The notes beneath the pieces are model-generated. The model was not told the origin of the DNA. It saw only the letters and a program-made list of their open reading frames with translations, and searched no databases. From the NCBI GenBank assembly GCA_013697625.1, contig JACCWN010000002.1, forward strand, positions 1 through 52,331: a stretch of DNA of 52,331 nucleotides, in the 5' to 3' direction. Each line of letters begins with the position of its first letter. Position 1 is the first letter of the stretch. Of this stretch, positions 35,571 through 45,053 are shown in pieces. Source of the DNA: Legionella sp. (GTDB taxonomy: Bacteria; Pseudomonadota; Gammaproteobacteria; Legionellales; Legionellaceae). Both the position numbers and the translations under genes were made by a program.

Positions 35571-36966
35571 TTTGTATTGGAAGATTTTCTTAACATTTTG
35601 GCTAGCAAGTATACTGATTATTGTAACCACAGCTTGGGTTACCAGTCAGATTACCCAAAAATCATCTTTACCTGTGGGTGAGCATATGTTTATGGACAGC
35701 TATGCCAATGCAGCTGTAGCTACCTTCGAATCCGGTCAAAGAGAGGCCCTTTTGAACTGGTTAAAAAAAATTGGTGCATCTCGGCATATGACTCTGTATC
35801 TATTGTCCAGCACAGGGGAAATCTTAAGCACGCAGCCTGCCCCCTCTACTGTAAAAGCCATAGGCCAGAACCTCATCAAAGATCAACTGTCTGAGGGTAT
35901 ATTTAAATCAGGGAAGTTACTGGTTAGCCATGAGATCATGTCAACCTCTGGAAAATACTACAGATTAGTGGCTATCACTGAAAACCCCATCCACTATTTC
36001 ATACAAATTCCTTGGGCAGGACTTACCTTAAGACTACTTCTTGCCACATTCATCAGCGGGCTTATTTGTTATTTTTTGTCTTTGTATTTAACCCAACCTT
36101 TGCGATCCTTAGGATTGGCAGCAAAATCAATAGCCACGGGTAATTTTGGTACGCGGGTTGGACATTTAAGAGGACATAATAAAGATGAGATTGGTGCCCT
36201 AAGTGATGAATTTGATAGTATGGCAGAACAATTAGAAGCTTTAATTCGCTCCAAAGATAGGTTATTACAAGACATTTCTCATGAGCTGCGTTCCCCATTG
36301 ACACGGCTTAACATTGCAATTGAGCTTGGTCGTCAAAAAACAAACCACTTGGCTGATACTGAATTTAACCGCATGGAATTAGAATGTCTGCGATTGAATG
36401 CTTTGATAGGTGAAATTTTAGACTTTGCTAGATTAGATAAGTCAACAGCGGGACTTCAGTTATCCACCGTCAATTTAACAGAATTGATCTCAGGTATTAT
36501 ACAAGATGCAAATTATGAATCTGGTGAAAATCATAATCATGTAAAACAAGGCATCACTGAGCCCTGTCAAATAAAAGCAGATGCACGCTTGATTCATAGA
36601 GCAATTGAAAATATAGTCAGAAATGCTCTACACTATTCTCCTGCTGATAAAGATATTATCATTTCAATGAAACATAATGCGTCTAAAGATAGCATTTTTA
36701 TTGATATAAGAGATTGTGGGCCTGGTGTTCCTAATTCTCAATTGACTAATATTTTTAATCCATTTTACAGAGTAGATACTTCTAGGGCGAAAAAAACAGG
36801 GGGTTTTGGTTTGGGATTGGCTATAGCCGCTCGTGCTATCCACCTTCATAGGGGCGATATCAAGGCATCAAACAATACAGAGGGTGGTCTATTGGTACGT
36901 ATTAGTCTACCAATTGAACCCAACCATTCAACAGAAGACTTCAAGGAAGCAGGAACTTACTCATGA
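35563..36966 (+). CDS. cpxA: Sensor histidine kinase CpxA
   Basis: 467 residues from ATG 35563, which overlaps the cpxR stop; an in-frame GTG at 35542 is further inside cpxR and unlikely. Membrane helix at about 5-30, periplasmic sensor to about 155, second helix (LLLATFISGLICYFLSLYL), HAMP, then HisKA with phospho-acceptor His240 in DISHELRSPLTRLN. The HATPase has N (ENIVRNALHYS), G1 (DCGPGVP), F and G2 (GGFGLGLAIA) boxes. Inner-membrane partner of CpxR. It overlaps cdd by ATGA. Confidence 0.93.
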   Translation: MRSLYWKIFLTFWLASILIIVTTAWVTSQITQKSSLPVGEHMFMDSYANAAVATFESGQREALLNWLKKIGASRHMTLYLLSSTGEILSTQPAPSTVKAIGQNLIKDQLSEGIFKSGKLLVSHEIMSTSGKYYRLVAITENPIHYFIQIPWAGLTLRLLLATFISGLICYFLSLYLTQPLRSLGLAAKSIATGNFGTRVGHLRGHNKDEIGALSDEFDSMAEQLEALIRSKDRLLQDISHELRSPLTRLNIAIELGRQKTNHLADTEFNRMELECLRLNALIGEILDFARLDKSTAGLQLSTVNLTELISGIIQDANYESGENHNHVKQGITEPCQIKADARLIHRAIENIVRNALHYSPADKDIIISMKHNASKDSIFIDIRDCGPGVPNSQLTNIFNPFYRVDTSRAKKTGGFGLGLAIAARAIHLHRGDIKASNNTEGGLLVRISLPIEPNHSTEDFKEAGTYS

Positions 36967-37361
36967 ATGAAATAAACCAAGGCATGTTGCAAGCAGCACA
37001 AGAGGCGCTTCAATTTGCTTATGCACCCTATTCCAAATACAAAGTCGCAGCTTGTATTGTTACCGATCTAGGGAACTTTTACACAGGTGTAAATGTAGAA
37101 AATGGTTCTTATGGCCTAACACTATGTGCTGAGGCTTCTGCTATAGGATCCATGGTAAGTGCAGGTGAGCAGCGTATTGCACATATACTAGTAATCGCCG
37201 GCAATGATGAATTTTGTGCTCCCTGTGGTGCTTGTAGACAAAGAATTTTTGAATTTTCAACCAAAAAAACACAGGTGTACCTTTGCAAAGACCGTAAAAT
37301 ATCATCCACAATGAAAGTGAATGAGTTACTACCCCTGGCTTTTGATTTTAAACCCCAATAG
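36963..37361 (+). CDS. cdd: Cytidine deaminase
   Basis: 132 residues, the small homotetrameric type. Deaminates cytidine and deoxycytidine. Zinc-binding and catalytic residues: Cys55 and Glu57 in CAEASAI, Cys88 and Cys91 in PCGACRQ; substrate segment FAYAPYSKYKVAA at the N-terminus. ATGA overlap with cpxA and eight bases to the nucleoside phosphorylase, with which it forms a salvage pair. Confidence 0.95.
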   Translation: MNEINQGMLQAAQEALQFAYAPYSKYKVAACIVTDLGNFYTGVNVENGSYGLTLCAEASAIGSMVSAGEQRIAHILVIAGNDEFCAPCGACRQRIFEFSTKKTQVYLCKDRKISSTMKVNELLPLAFDFKPQ

Positions 37362-37369
37362 GATATGTG

Positions 37370-38200
37370 ATGAGTAAAAAAACCCCAGCCCACCATGCAG
37401 CAGAATACATTCGAGGCCAACACCCTGAGTTCAATCCCTTGATTGGTGTGGTTTTAGGAACAGGATTAGGACATTTGGCAGAAGAATTAGAAAATCCCTT
37501 TGTTATTGCTTATGAGCATATCCCAGGCTTTCCTAAATTGAATGTTGAAGGCCATAGTGGCCAGCTCACACTGGGATATATTGGTGGAGTGGCTGTGATT
37601 TGTCTCCAAGGCCGCGCACATAGTTATGAAGGTTTTCACCATTATGACAGCGTAAAGACCTATATTCGCACATTAAAACTTTTAGGTTGTACCTACTTTC
37701 TTGCAACCAATGCATCAGGCTCTTTGAGAGAGGACATACAACCTGGTGAATTGGTATTAATCTCTGATCACATCAATTTACAACCAACCAATCCGCTCAT
37801 AGGTCCTAATGACGAGGAATTTGGACCAAGGTTTTATCCCTTAGACCGAGCCTATGATCCAACCATGCGCAGTGATTTATTGAAAGTAGCGGCAACTAAT
37901 TCAATTAAGCTTACCGAGGGTGTCTATATTTCCGTATTAGGTCCTCATTATGAAACTGCCGCGGAAATTCGCGCTTTTAGAACATTAGGCGCTGATGCCG
38001 TGGGGATGTCAACGGTACCAGAAGTATTGGTTGCAAATCATTGTGGTCTTCGTGTTGCTGTCATTGCCACCATCACCAATTATGCAACTGGTCTAGATAA
38101 TATAAGCCATAGTCATGAAGAAGTAATAAATATGGCGGTTAAATCTTCAACAAAATTAAGCACCCTTATCAAGCAATATATACAAGGATTGATCAATTAA
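37370..38200 (+). CDS. Purine-nucleoside phosphorylase (trimeric PNP-I type)
   Basis: 276 residues from ATG 37370, with a GGAT upstream; a GTG one codon before is less likely. Phosphorolysis of purine nucleosides. Motifs: VLGTGLGHLAEEL (phosphate loop), GHSGQLTLGYIGG, QGRAHSYEG, TNASGSLREDIQPGELVLISDHIN, and GVYISVLGPHYETAAEIRAFRTLGADAVGMSTVPE. This is the high-molecular-mass family that includes XapA/PunA and mammalian PNP, not E. coli DeoD. Coupled with cdd. Confidence 0.93.
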   Translation: MSKKTPAHHAAEYIRGQHPEFNPLIGVVLGTGLGHLAEELENPFVIAYEHIPGFPKLNVEGHSGQLTLGYIGGVAVICLQGRAHSYEGFHHYDSVKTYIRTLKLLGCTYFLATNASGSLREDIQPGELVLISDHINLQPTNPLIGPNDEEFGPRFYPLDRAYDPTMRSDLLKVAATNSIKLTEGVYISVLGPHYETAAEIRAFRTLGADAVGMSTVPEVLVANHCGLRVAVIATITNYATGLDNISHSHEEVINMAVKSSTKLSTLIKQYIQGLIN

Positions 38201-38222
38201 ATTACATACTTAAGGACAAGCT

Positions 38223-39377
38223 ATGGACTTTCAATTCAGCGAAGAACATCAAGCATTTCGGGGGATGGCAGAAGAATTTGCGCAAAATAGGCTAGCCCCA
38301 ATGGCAAATCAATGGGATCAAGACTGTTATTTTCCAATGGATGTGTTACGTGAAGCCGCTGAATTAGGCATGGCTGGCATGCTTGCTCGGGAGGACATAG
38401 GGGGTTCACAAATCTCGCGGTTGGATACTGCATTGATATTTGAGCAGCTTGCCACGGGTTGTGTTACGACCAGCGCTTATCTTTCAATCCATAACATGGT
38501 CGTCTCCTTAATTGATCAGTATGCAGATGATGCACTTCGTGCCAAATGGGGACCCAAATTAACTTCAATGGAAGCCTTTGCAAGTTACTGTCTAACTGAA
38601 CCTAATTCTGGCTCAGATGCAGGGTCTTTAACAACGCGCGCTCGTAGAAATGGTGATCATTATGTGCTTAATGGTTCTAAAGTCTTTATTTCGGGTGGAT
38701 CTGTTTCAGACGTATATTTATGTATCGTTCGAACCAGTGATGCCGAACATCACGGGATCAGTTGTTTACTCGTGGAAAAAGATACACCTGGTTTAAGTTT
38801 TGGTAAGTTAGAGCATAAAATGGGATGGCATGCCCAACCAACCACCACCGTATTTTTTGAAAATTGTAAAATTCCCCTGAGTCAACTGGTTGGACAAGAA
38901 GGCATAGGCTTTAAGATTGCTTTGAATGCCTTAAATGGTGGGCGTGTGAATATCGCTTCTTGTTCACTTGGTGGCGCCTTGGCATGTTTGCGACTATCCC
39001 AATCTTATATGCTCGAACGCAAACAGTTTGGTAAGTCATTATCAAAATTACAAGCTTTGCGATTTTATTTTGCTGACATGATAACAGATTATGAGGCCGC
39101 ACGATTGATGGTCTATAGAGCAGCAACATCTTTGGATACCAATGATGTGAAAGCGCCCATGTATTGTGCCATGGCAAAACGGTTAGCCACCGATGTTGCT
39201 TTTCAGATCAGTGACAAAGCCATGCAACTACATGGTGGCTATGGTTATTTGGCTGATTATAAGATTGAACGAATTTTTAGAGATTTACGAGTGCATCAAA
39301 TATTAGAAGGCACCAACGAAATCATGCGAGAAATCATTTCTAAAATCACTTTGGATGAACCTTATATTATTACCTAA
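38223..39377 (+). CDS. Acyl-CoA dehydrogenase, isobutyryl-CoA dehydrogenase-like
   Basis: 384 residues. FAD-dependent short or branched-chain acyl-CoA dehydrogenase. FAD and substrate motifs YCLTEPNSGSDAGSL and KVFISGGS; the family base Glu lies in ILEGTNEIMREI near residue 365. Placement directly before an enoyl-CoA hydratase and a 3-hydroxyisobutyryl-CoA hydrolase argues for isobutyryl-CoA (valine pathway), but sequence alone does not fix chain preference. AAGGAC stands upstream of the ATG, 22 bases after the PNP gene. Confidence 0.9.
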   Translation: MDFQFSEEHQAFRGMAEEFAQNRLAPMANQWDQDCYFPMDVLREAAELGMAGMLAREDIGGSQISRLDTALIFEQLATGCVTTSAYLSIHNMVVSLIDQYADDALRAKWGPKLTSMEAFASYCLTEPNSGSDAGSLTTRARRNGDHYVLNGSKVFISGGSVSDVYLCIVRTSDAEHHGISCLLVEKDTPGLSFGKLEHKMGWHAQPTTTVFFENCKIPLSQLVGQEGIGFKIALNALNGGRVNIASCSLGGALACLRLSQSYMLERKQFGKSLSKLQALRFYFADMITDYEAARLMVYRAATSLDTNDVKAPMYCAMAKRLATDVAFQISDKAMQLHGGYGYLADYKIERIFRDLRVHQILEGTNEIMREIISKITLDEPYIIT

Positions 39378-39389
39378 CAGGAGTTATGT

Positions 39390-40166
39390 ATGAATCTAAT
39401 TGAACAAATTCTAGCTGTTTCAGGCATTTTAACCATCACTTTAAACAGACCCGAAAAACTCAATGCTTTAAGTACAGATGTTTTACAAGCGCTATCTGAA
39501 ATTTTTGATTTTGCAAAATCAAATCCGAAAGTAAAGGCTTTGTTAATTACTGGCAACGGCAAAGCTTTTTGTGCAGGCGCAGACATTAATAAATTGGCAG
39601 AATGCAATGCCCAAAGTGGTTATGAATTTGCTTGTATGGGTCAACAAGTATTCAACAAACTAGAGCGTTTGGGCAAACCTTCACTAGCAGCTGTCAATGG
39701 CTTTGCTTTTGGTGGTGGTTGTGAGTTAGCAATCTCTACAAGTATGAGGATAGCTTCAACCAAAGCTCAATTTGGTCAACCCGAAGTTAAATTAGGTGTT
39801 ATTCCTGGCTATGGTGGCACACAAAGATTAGCGCGCTTGATTGGTAAGGGACGGGCTTTAGATTTGTGTCTTACGGGTCGTTTCATTTCTGCTGAAGTTG
39901 CTTTGCAATGGGGCTTGGTCAGTGAAATAGTTGAGCCTGATGCTTTAATAGTGCATGGTGAAAAACTTTTGATGGGTATTTTAAGTATGGCTCCCTTAGC
40001 AATCTCTTCCGTATTGGAAGTCATGAATCATGGATATAATCTGTCTTTAGATGATGCTTTACATTTAGAGGCTGTACATTTTGGTAAAATTTGTGCTTCT
40101 GCTGACAAACTAGAAGGTGTTACTGCCTTTCAAAATAAACGTCCTGCGCAGTTTCAAGGACAATGA
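39390..40166 (+). CDS. Enoyl-CoA hydratase
   Basis: 258 residues, crotonase family. Oxyanion loop AFCAGADI and FAFGGGCELA, with the two catalytic glutamates Glu112 (GGGCELA) and Glu132 (GQPEVKLGVIPGYGGTQRL). In this context it probably hydrates methacrylyl-CoA to 3-hydroxyisobutyryl-CoA. AGGAG lies before the ATG, 12 bases after the dehydrogenase. Its stop overlaps an alternative start of the next gene. Confidence 0.92.
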   Translation: MNLIEQILAVSGILTITLNRPEKLNALSTDVLQALSEIFDFAKSNPKVKALLITGNGKAFCAGADINKLAECNAQSGYEFACMGQQVFNKLERLGKPSLAAVNGFAFGGGCELAISTSMRIASTKAQFGQPEVKLGVIPGYGGTQRLARLIGKGRALDLCLTGRFISAEVALQWGLVSEIVEPDALIVHGEKLLMGILSMAPLAISSVLEVMNHGYNLSLDDALHLEAVHFGKICASADKLEGVTAFQNKRPAQFQGQ

Positions 40167-40168
40167 TC

Positions 40169-41218
40169 ATGTCTCAAGAATTACTTTTTAGTCAGGAGGG
40201 TCACCTAGGCATCATTACATTAAATAGGCCCAAGTCTTTAAATGCTTTGACCTTAGACATGATTTTGGAGTTACAAAAACAACTGCACAGTTGGAAACAA
40301 GATACAGTTGTGCATGCCATTGTGATCAAAGCCTGTGCAGGACCTGTCTTTTGTGCGGGTGGGGATGTACGGTGGCTATATGAATCTGGGTTTTCAGACC
40401 CAAAGGAACAATTGACTTTTTTCTGGCATGAATATCGGTTGAATCATTTCATTCACCATTTAGGAAAACCATATATAGCCTTAATGGATGGAATCACCAT
40501 GGGCGGAGGTGTGGGTATTTCCTTGCACGGCAGCCATCCTGTGGCAAGTGAGAAATTTGTATTCGCAATGCCTGAAACTGGTATCGGTTTTTTTCCAGAT
40601 GTTGGTGCAAGTTATATATTAAATAAATGCTCAGATGCTTTTGGAATTTATTTGGGTTTAACAGGGAGTAGGCTCAATCATCACCAAGCAAAACAGGCAG
40701 GCTTAAGCATACCTATGGTCCAGGCGGCGCAGATGCCAGACTTAGTACACTGTTTAACCCAGGCAGACCTTTCGCAAGACTCCTATGGTCGCGTAGATGC
40801 TTGTATTAAGTCTTATAGTACGACAGTTCCAAATCAAACAGACTTGCCTAATACGCTGATTAATATTTGCTTTTCTCAACCCAGTTTAGAATTAATAATC
40901 AAAACTTTAGAAAAAAGCGAGGATGTGGGGGCACAAGAAATAATTGCTGTTTTAGCAAAAAAATCTCCTTTAAGTCTGAAAGTTACTTTGGACCAATTGC
41001 AAAGGGCTAAAGGGAAATCTTTGGAGGATTGTCTTACAATGGATTACACCTTGGCGCAGCATTTTATGCATGATAAAGATTTTTATGAAGGTGTTCGTGC
41101 CTTATTGGTAGATAAAGATAAAAATCCTAAATGGCACCCATCTACACTTAAATTGGTATCGCAAGATACAGTGTTCAATTATTTCACCCACCTTTCTGAA
41201 TTAAAGTTCATATCCTGA
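40169..41218 (+). CDS. 3-hydroxyisobutyryl-CoA hydrolase
   Basis: 349 residues from ATG 40169. AAGGA sits eight bases upstream, whereas for the ATG at 40163 it would be only two bases away. Crotonase-fold hydrolase releasing 3-hydroxyisobutyrate: VFCAGGDVRWLYE, GITMGGGVGIS, and the hydrolase-type FAMPETGIGFFPDVGASYIL containing the catalytic Glu and Asp. It is longer than hydratases by the C-terminal extension typical of the family. It is the last of the nine-gene run; mmsA and mmsB, needed to finish valine breakdown, are not in the window. Confidence 0.92.
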   Translation: MSQELLFSQEGHLGIITLNRPKSLNALTLDMILELQKQLHSWKQDTVVHAIVIKACAGPVFCAGGDVRWLYESGFSDPKEQLTFFWHEYRLNHFIHHLGKPYIALMDGITMGGGVGISLHGSHPVASEKFVFAMPETGIGFFPDVGASYILNKCSDAFGIYLGLTGSRLNHHQAKQAGLSIPMVQAAQMPDLVHCLTQADLSQDSYGRVDACIKSYSTTVPNQTDLPNTLINICFSQPSLELIIKTLEKSEDVGAQEIIAVLAKKSPLSLKVTLDQLQRAKGKSLEDCLTMDYTLAQHFMHDKDFYEGVRALLVDKDKNPKWHPSTLKLVSQDTVFNYFTHLSELKFIS

Positions 41219-41378
41219 ACCATTACTCAAGGTTTTTTGTAAAAAAAATAAGGTTAATATCAAAAAAATTTACATTTCCGATGCAAATTGTAACAATAAT
41301 TAAGGATTTCCGGCCTTATAAATGATACAATGCGCGCTTTGAGCATCGGTTAAAAAAGTAGTAACTTAAGGTGTTTAC

Positions 41379-43892
41379 ATGCCCATTGTAGAAATTTTTG
41401 ACCATACCACTGAACAACCTGAATCAGAGGAAGTCAAACAATTAAAGTGTACTCTTGAGCAAATGAAATCACAATTTGCCATCTTGTTTGAGAAAAATCT
41501 AAGCATATCCTTGCCCAAGTCCACCGGGCAACTTACTGATACAATACTAATACAGCTGGGTGTTGCATTTTCAGAATTAAAAAAGAAAATTGAAGGTGTT
41601 GATACAGCCATACATAAACTCCTTGATCGTACAAGCATGACAAACAACGAACTTTACCCTTCTGATCAACGTGAGATACTTCCAGATTATTTACCCGTGG
41701 TTTTAGACGAATTAACATTAAAACTAAACACACTGAGATCTTATGTGTTGGAAATTGAGGCCACTGCAAGAGACTTTATGAAACGTAGCAAATTATTATA
41801 TCCAGATACCAATGATTTAAAAGAATTAGAAAATTTACAGGCCAGTGCCTTTGACGAATTAAACAATACATTAGGTGCATTTTTAACAGTTGCCACAGAT
41901 TGTCCTTTTGAAATCAAGGAGCCTGATGCTGATTATTTAAGAGTGGCCTTGGTTAAATTCAGCTCTCAATTAACAAAAGACTTGCTAGGTGCAGTAAGCA
42001 TAGACTCAATTGAGGCATCTGCTATTGAAATGAAACGCGGGGACTTAAGCCTTCTGATAGAAAATAAATTTTCACCCAAGCCCGAGGCCAAGGCCGAGAA
42101 AAAACTTTCAAAATTAGATGAATTCGGAAATGCTGTACAAGCTAAATTGGCTTCTCTTAAATTGCCAAATTTACCACTTTTTTCCTTAACGGCTAAAAAA
42201 GAATTATCTTCTAAAGATAAGATAAAATTAAACTTGCCCTACCTCTATCAAACCATTACTCAAATACAAGAATTTCCTTTAACAGCTATCAATAGATATT
42301 GTAAGCTATTGGTTGAAGAAGCAATAGTGGAGCAAGGGGTTAAGTTACAACATGAGGATCTTAGAGCGACTACACAAAGCTTGTTAATACAATTGGATAA
42401 CTTATTAAGTTTATTTGATGGACAAGCGCAAACTGGTGGTATTATTAGTCTCAAACAAATACTTTTATCTTCAAACGAAGGATTAAATTATAAAATCGAA
42501 AAAAAACCCATCAAAAAAGAGAGCCTTGCGCTGAAAGTCTGGGTTAACCTCTCTATAGAAGAACAAAACCGAATTTTATTGTTAAAGTCTGATTCTGAAC
42601 AATCAGCCGCTGATGTTTTAAAACACTGTCATAAGTCAACCCTATTAGCCATACAATCACTAAGTACCTGCTATAAAGAAAAAAAATACTCCCTGGCCCA
42701 CTCCTTTCTAATGGCTTTAACAGATGCTGAGACAACCAACAAGCTCTTACCCATCAGTGCCCATAATGAATTATTAAAAAAATTAAAACATAGTTATAGC
42801 CTATTATTCGAAAACCAGACCATATGTGACCATACAGTTAGGTTGATGTCACCCAACCACGCGGGCTTAACCTCCCTAGAACAGTGTGCATCTAAAGCTA
42901 TTTTGCAGTTAAAAGAAAATTTCAAAAAAACCAAAAAAGAATTGACAAAACTGAGAGAGACAAAAAAGCAAAAAAGAAACGAATACTATATAAAATTAAA
43001 TCAATCATTGTCCCTTAGTCAGGCCAATCCATTTCACTCTGATTATATTTTCGAGTGTGGAGAAATACGTGCCCATTTTTCTCAATTAGATAGCATCATC
43101 AGTGCCAGCAGTAGTTCCTTTGATGAAGTTAGCACAAGCACAGAACTGATGAGTTGGTGCAATCAATTTGACAGGTATTTTGAAAAAACGACATTAGATA
43201 TAATTAATCATAAAAGAACAGTTAAAAAAGCTCAAGAAATTGAAAGGCGGTTGGTGAAACCTGCATACATCACCTCCTTAAAAATCATAGAAGATATTAG
43301 ACAAGAATACGAACGCCTTTACGCAAAATACAGTATATTAGAAAAAAACCAAATTTACCGGGAGAGCCTTCAAAATTCATTGTATAACCCCTTTCTAGTA
43401 AAGGAAGTTACTGCAAGACAAAAAAGATTGTTGGATAAAATTGACCCTCGTTTAGCTAAGTTGTTAATCATTAGTCAACATATTCAAGTAATTAATAATG
43501 CTTACATCAATGTTAATCTCAATCTAAAAGATAAAGGGTATCTTCGCCTCTTACTTGATTTGATTCAAAATGATTTTCATAACGATAAAATGGAGCAATT
43601 GTCAGAAAATAAACGCTTACAAATCATACATTTTTTACGCATTAATTTGGTCAAACCCATACATATGGCAATAAAAAGACTGACCGATTGGTTAAGTTCC
43701 ACAGGCCAAAATACTAGGACCCCAGGATTCTTCAGGACGCCATTTCCTTGTAAAACCGAAAGAAAACTTTATGAAGTATGTGATTCAACTCTTACCGAAC
43801 TGCACCAAGAAATAGTTAGACAATCAAATCTTAGAACCAAAGTGTTTGATGTTGAGGGCGAAGCTTTAGAAAGTTTTTCATTGGGACTTTAA
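41379..43892 (+). CDS. Large coiled-coil protein of unknown function, possible Dot/Icm substrate
   Basis: 837 residues, not recognised. No signal peptide or membrane segment. It is largely helical and Lys/Glu/Leu/Gln-rich, with probable coiled coil near residues 510-545 (ENFKKTKKELTKLRE) and elsewhere. The tail ends TKVFDVEGEALESFSLGL, with acidic residues close to a hydrophobic C-terminus, which is the general look of Dot/Icm C-terminal signals but not proof. AAGGT lies before ATG. About 120 bases upstream, GTTAATATC (41253-41261) resembles the Legionella PmrA site cTTAATatT in seven of nine positions. Stand-alone gene between metabolic genes, codon use similar to the neighbours. Confidence 0.8.
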   Translation: MPIVEIFDHTTEQPESEEVKQLKCTLEQMKSQFAILFEKNLSISLPKSTGQLTDTILIQLGVAFSELKKKIEGVDTAIHKLLDRTSMTNNELYPSDQREILPDYLPVVLDELTLKLNTLRSYVLEIEATARDFMKRSKLLYPDTNDLKELENLQASAFDELNNTLGAFLTVATDCPFEIKEPDADYLRVALVKFSSQLTKDLLGAVSIDSIEASAIEMKRGDLSLLIENKFSPKPEAKAEKKLSKLDEFGNAVQAKLASLKLPNLPLFSLTAKKELSSKDKIKLNLPYLYQTITQIQEFPLTAINRYCKLLVEEAIVEQGVKLQHEDLRATTQSLLIQLDNLLSLFDGQAQTGGIISLKQILLSSNEGLNYKIEKKPIKKESLALKVWVNLSIEEQNRILLLKSDSEQSAADVLKHCHKSTLLAIQSLSTCYKEKKYSLAHSFLMALTDAETTNKLLPISAHNELLKKLKHSYSLLFENQTICDHTVRLMSPNHAGLTSLEQCASKAILQLKENFKKTKKELTKLRETKKQKRNEYYIKLNQSLSLSQANPFHSDYIFECGEIRAHFSQLDSIISASSSSFDEVSTSTELMSWCNQFDRYFEKTTLDIINHKRTVKKAQEIERRLVKPAYITSLKIIEDIRQEYERLYAKYSILEKNQIYRESLQNSLYNPFLVKEVTARQKRLLDKIDPRLAKLLIISQHIQVINNAYINVNLNLKDKGYLRLLLDLIQNDFHNDKMEQLSENKRLQIIHFLRINLVKPIHMAIKRLTDWLSSTGQNTRTPGFFRTPFPCKTERKLYEVCDSTLTELHQEIVRQSNLRTKVFDVEGEALESFSLGL

Positions 43893-44121
43893 CTAGACTA
43901 GGTTTGGGTGTCCGGGAACCTGCCGGGTATATACTTGATTTGCGCAGGAGGCACTCTAACGCATAAAGCTGAAATGAATAAACATTTATATTTTCCTTTA
44001 ATTGGTGTTGCGTATTTAGAACAGAGCACTAGGATAATGGGTCCTATGTATTTATCTTGATTATGTATTTATTTCAACCCACAGAATCTTCTTCAAAAAC
44101 GTATCATTGCAGCTTAAAATC

Positions 44122-44892
44122 TTAATTTTTATCTACCGTTTCTTTGTGCCAAAACCAAATCGCAAGGACGCTGGTGGTTAAAACCAAACCAATGCCAAAT
44201 TCTCCAACAATCAAGGTTGCTTTTCCAGTTTGTGAGGTCATGGGATTGAAAATGGCTTGAATTATAATATTGTGACTGGCATGAAGGATTGCACATGGCC
44301 ATATGCTGTTTGTTTTGAGTCTTATGTATCCTAAAATGAAGCTTAGGGCTATTACAGTTATGGTAAAGCAGATAAAAGCTTCGACCTTTGGTGTAGCGCC
44401 ACCATAACCTAAATAAAGAATACCTAAATAATGCCACATGGCCCAAATTATCCCACTGAGAAAGCAAGCCTTTGTAAACCCAAACCGAGTATTTAAACGA
44501 GGAAAAAGAAATCCACGCCAGCCAATTTCTTCACCCAAAGTAAGTGCAAGTGAGCGGATAACGCCGATAGTCATGATCAAAGGTATGGCAACAAACCACG
44601 TTGCGAAATGGGGTGCATTGGGTATGCCATAGGTGATGGATTGAGTTTTCATGAAGGCATTTAATTCAAAAACATCACTAATTGTCAGCCATACCGCAAG
44701 ATATACGGGTAAAGAGTAGAGAAGGGGGAGCAGATAAGCAATGCACTCATAGCGGATAGGATAAAAGTTCCATCCTAAGGTTGAAATCTTGATTTTGAAC
44801 AAGGCACAAGTAATCAAAGCGGCAAAGGCTGGGCTCCACATCAATGCACCGACTGCAAGCCCAATATCCATACGCCCAACATACATTAACAA
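44122..44892 (-). CDS. CPBP family intramembrane metalloprotease (5' end frameshifted)
   Basis: 256 residues as an uninterrupted frame from a TTG at 44892 (ATG at 44886). CPBP/Abi motifs are present: GEEIGWRGFLFPRL (Glu-Glu-x3-Arg), IIWAMWHY (F/W-x3-His) and ILHASHN, in a polytopic membrane protein. The frame begins abruptly with LLMYVGRMDIG; the usual first membrane helix is encoded upstream in another frame (44886-44951). One missing base in the A-run at 44894-44897 would explain this. It may be a pseudogene, a sequencing error, or a shorter protein still made. Probably a membrane protease; substrate unknown. Confidence 0.75.
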   Translation of the reverse strand: MLMYVGRMDIGLAVGALMWSPAFAALITCALFKIKISTLGWNFYPIRYECIAYLLPLLYSLPVYLAVWLTISDVFELNAFMKTQSITYGIPNAPHFATWFVAIPLIMTIGVIRSLALTLGEEIGWRGFLFPRLNTRFGFTKACFLSGIIWAMWHYLGILYLGYGGATPKVEAFICFTITVIALSFILGYIRLKTNSIWPCAILHASHNIIIQAIFNPMTSQTGKATLIVGEFGIGLVLTTSVLAIWFWHKETVDKN

Positions 44893-44963
44893 GAAAAGGG
44901 AATGGCGGATAAAAAAATGTCTAATATCAAGAAGGTGACGATTTGTTTCATGATAGATTTCAT
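44886..44963 (-). other. Displaced N-terminal coding segment of the CPBP gene
   Basis: From ATG 44951 (or ATG 44963) the minus strand encodes MKQIVTFLILDIFLSAIPF and then stops at TAA 44888-44886. This is what the first helix of a CPBP protein looks like, and adding one T in the run after the Pro codon would fuse it to LLMYVGRMDIG of the main frame. Confidence 0.5.
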
Positions 44964-45053
44964 ATGTGCACCAGAGATCAAAAAATGAAATGTTATTTGT
45001 TTTATTTAATCATAGTAGATTTTTTTTTAGTAAATTTAAAATTTTTGACCATA

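Noticed and set aside
41239..41253. CpxR box (GTAAA-N5-GTAAA) upstream of the 837-residue gene
   Set aside because: Only one GTAAA half-site is present; the second half (TAAGG) does not match.
44129..44467. 112-codon minus-strand frame overlapping the CPBP gene
   Set aside because: Out-of-frame shadow of the CPBP coding sequence.
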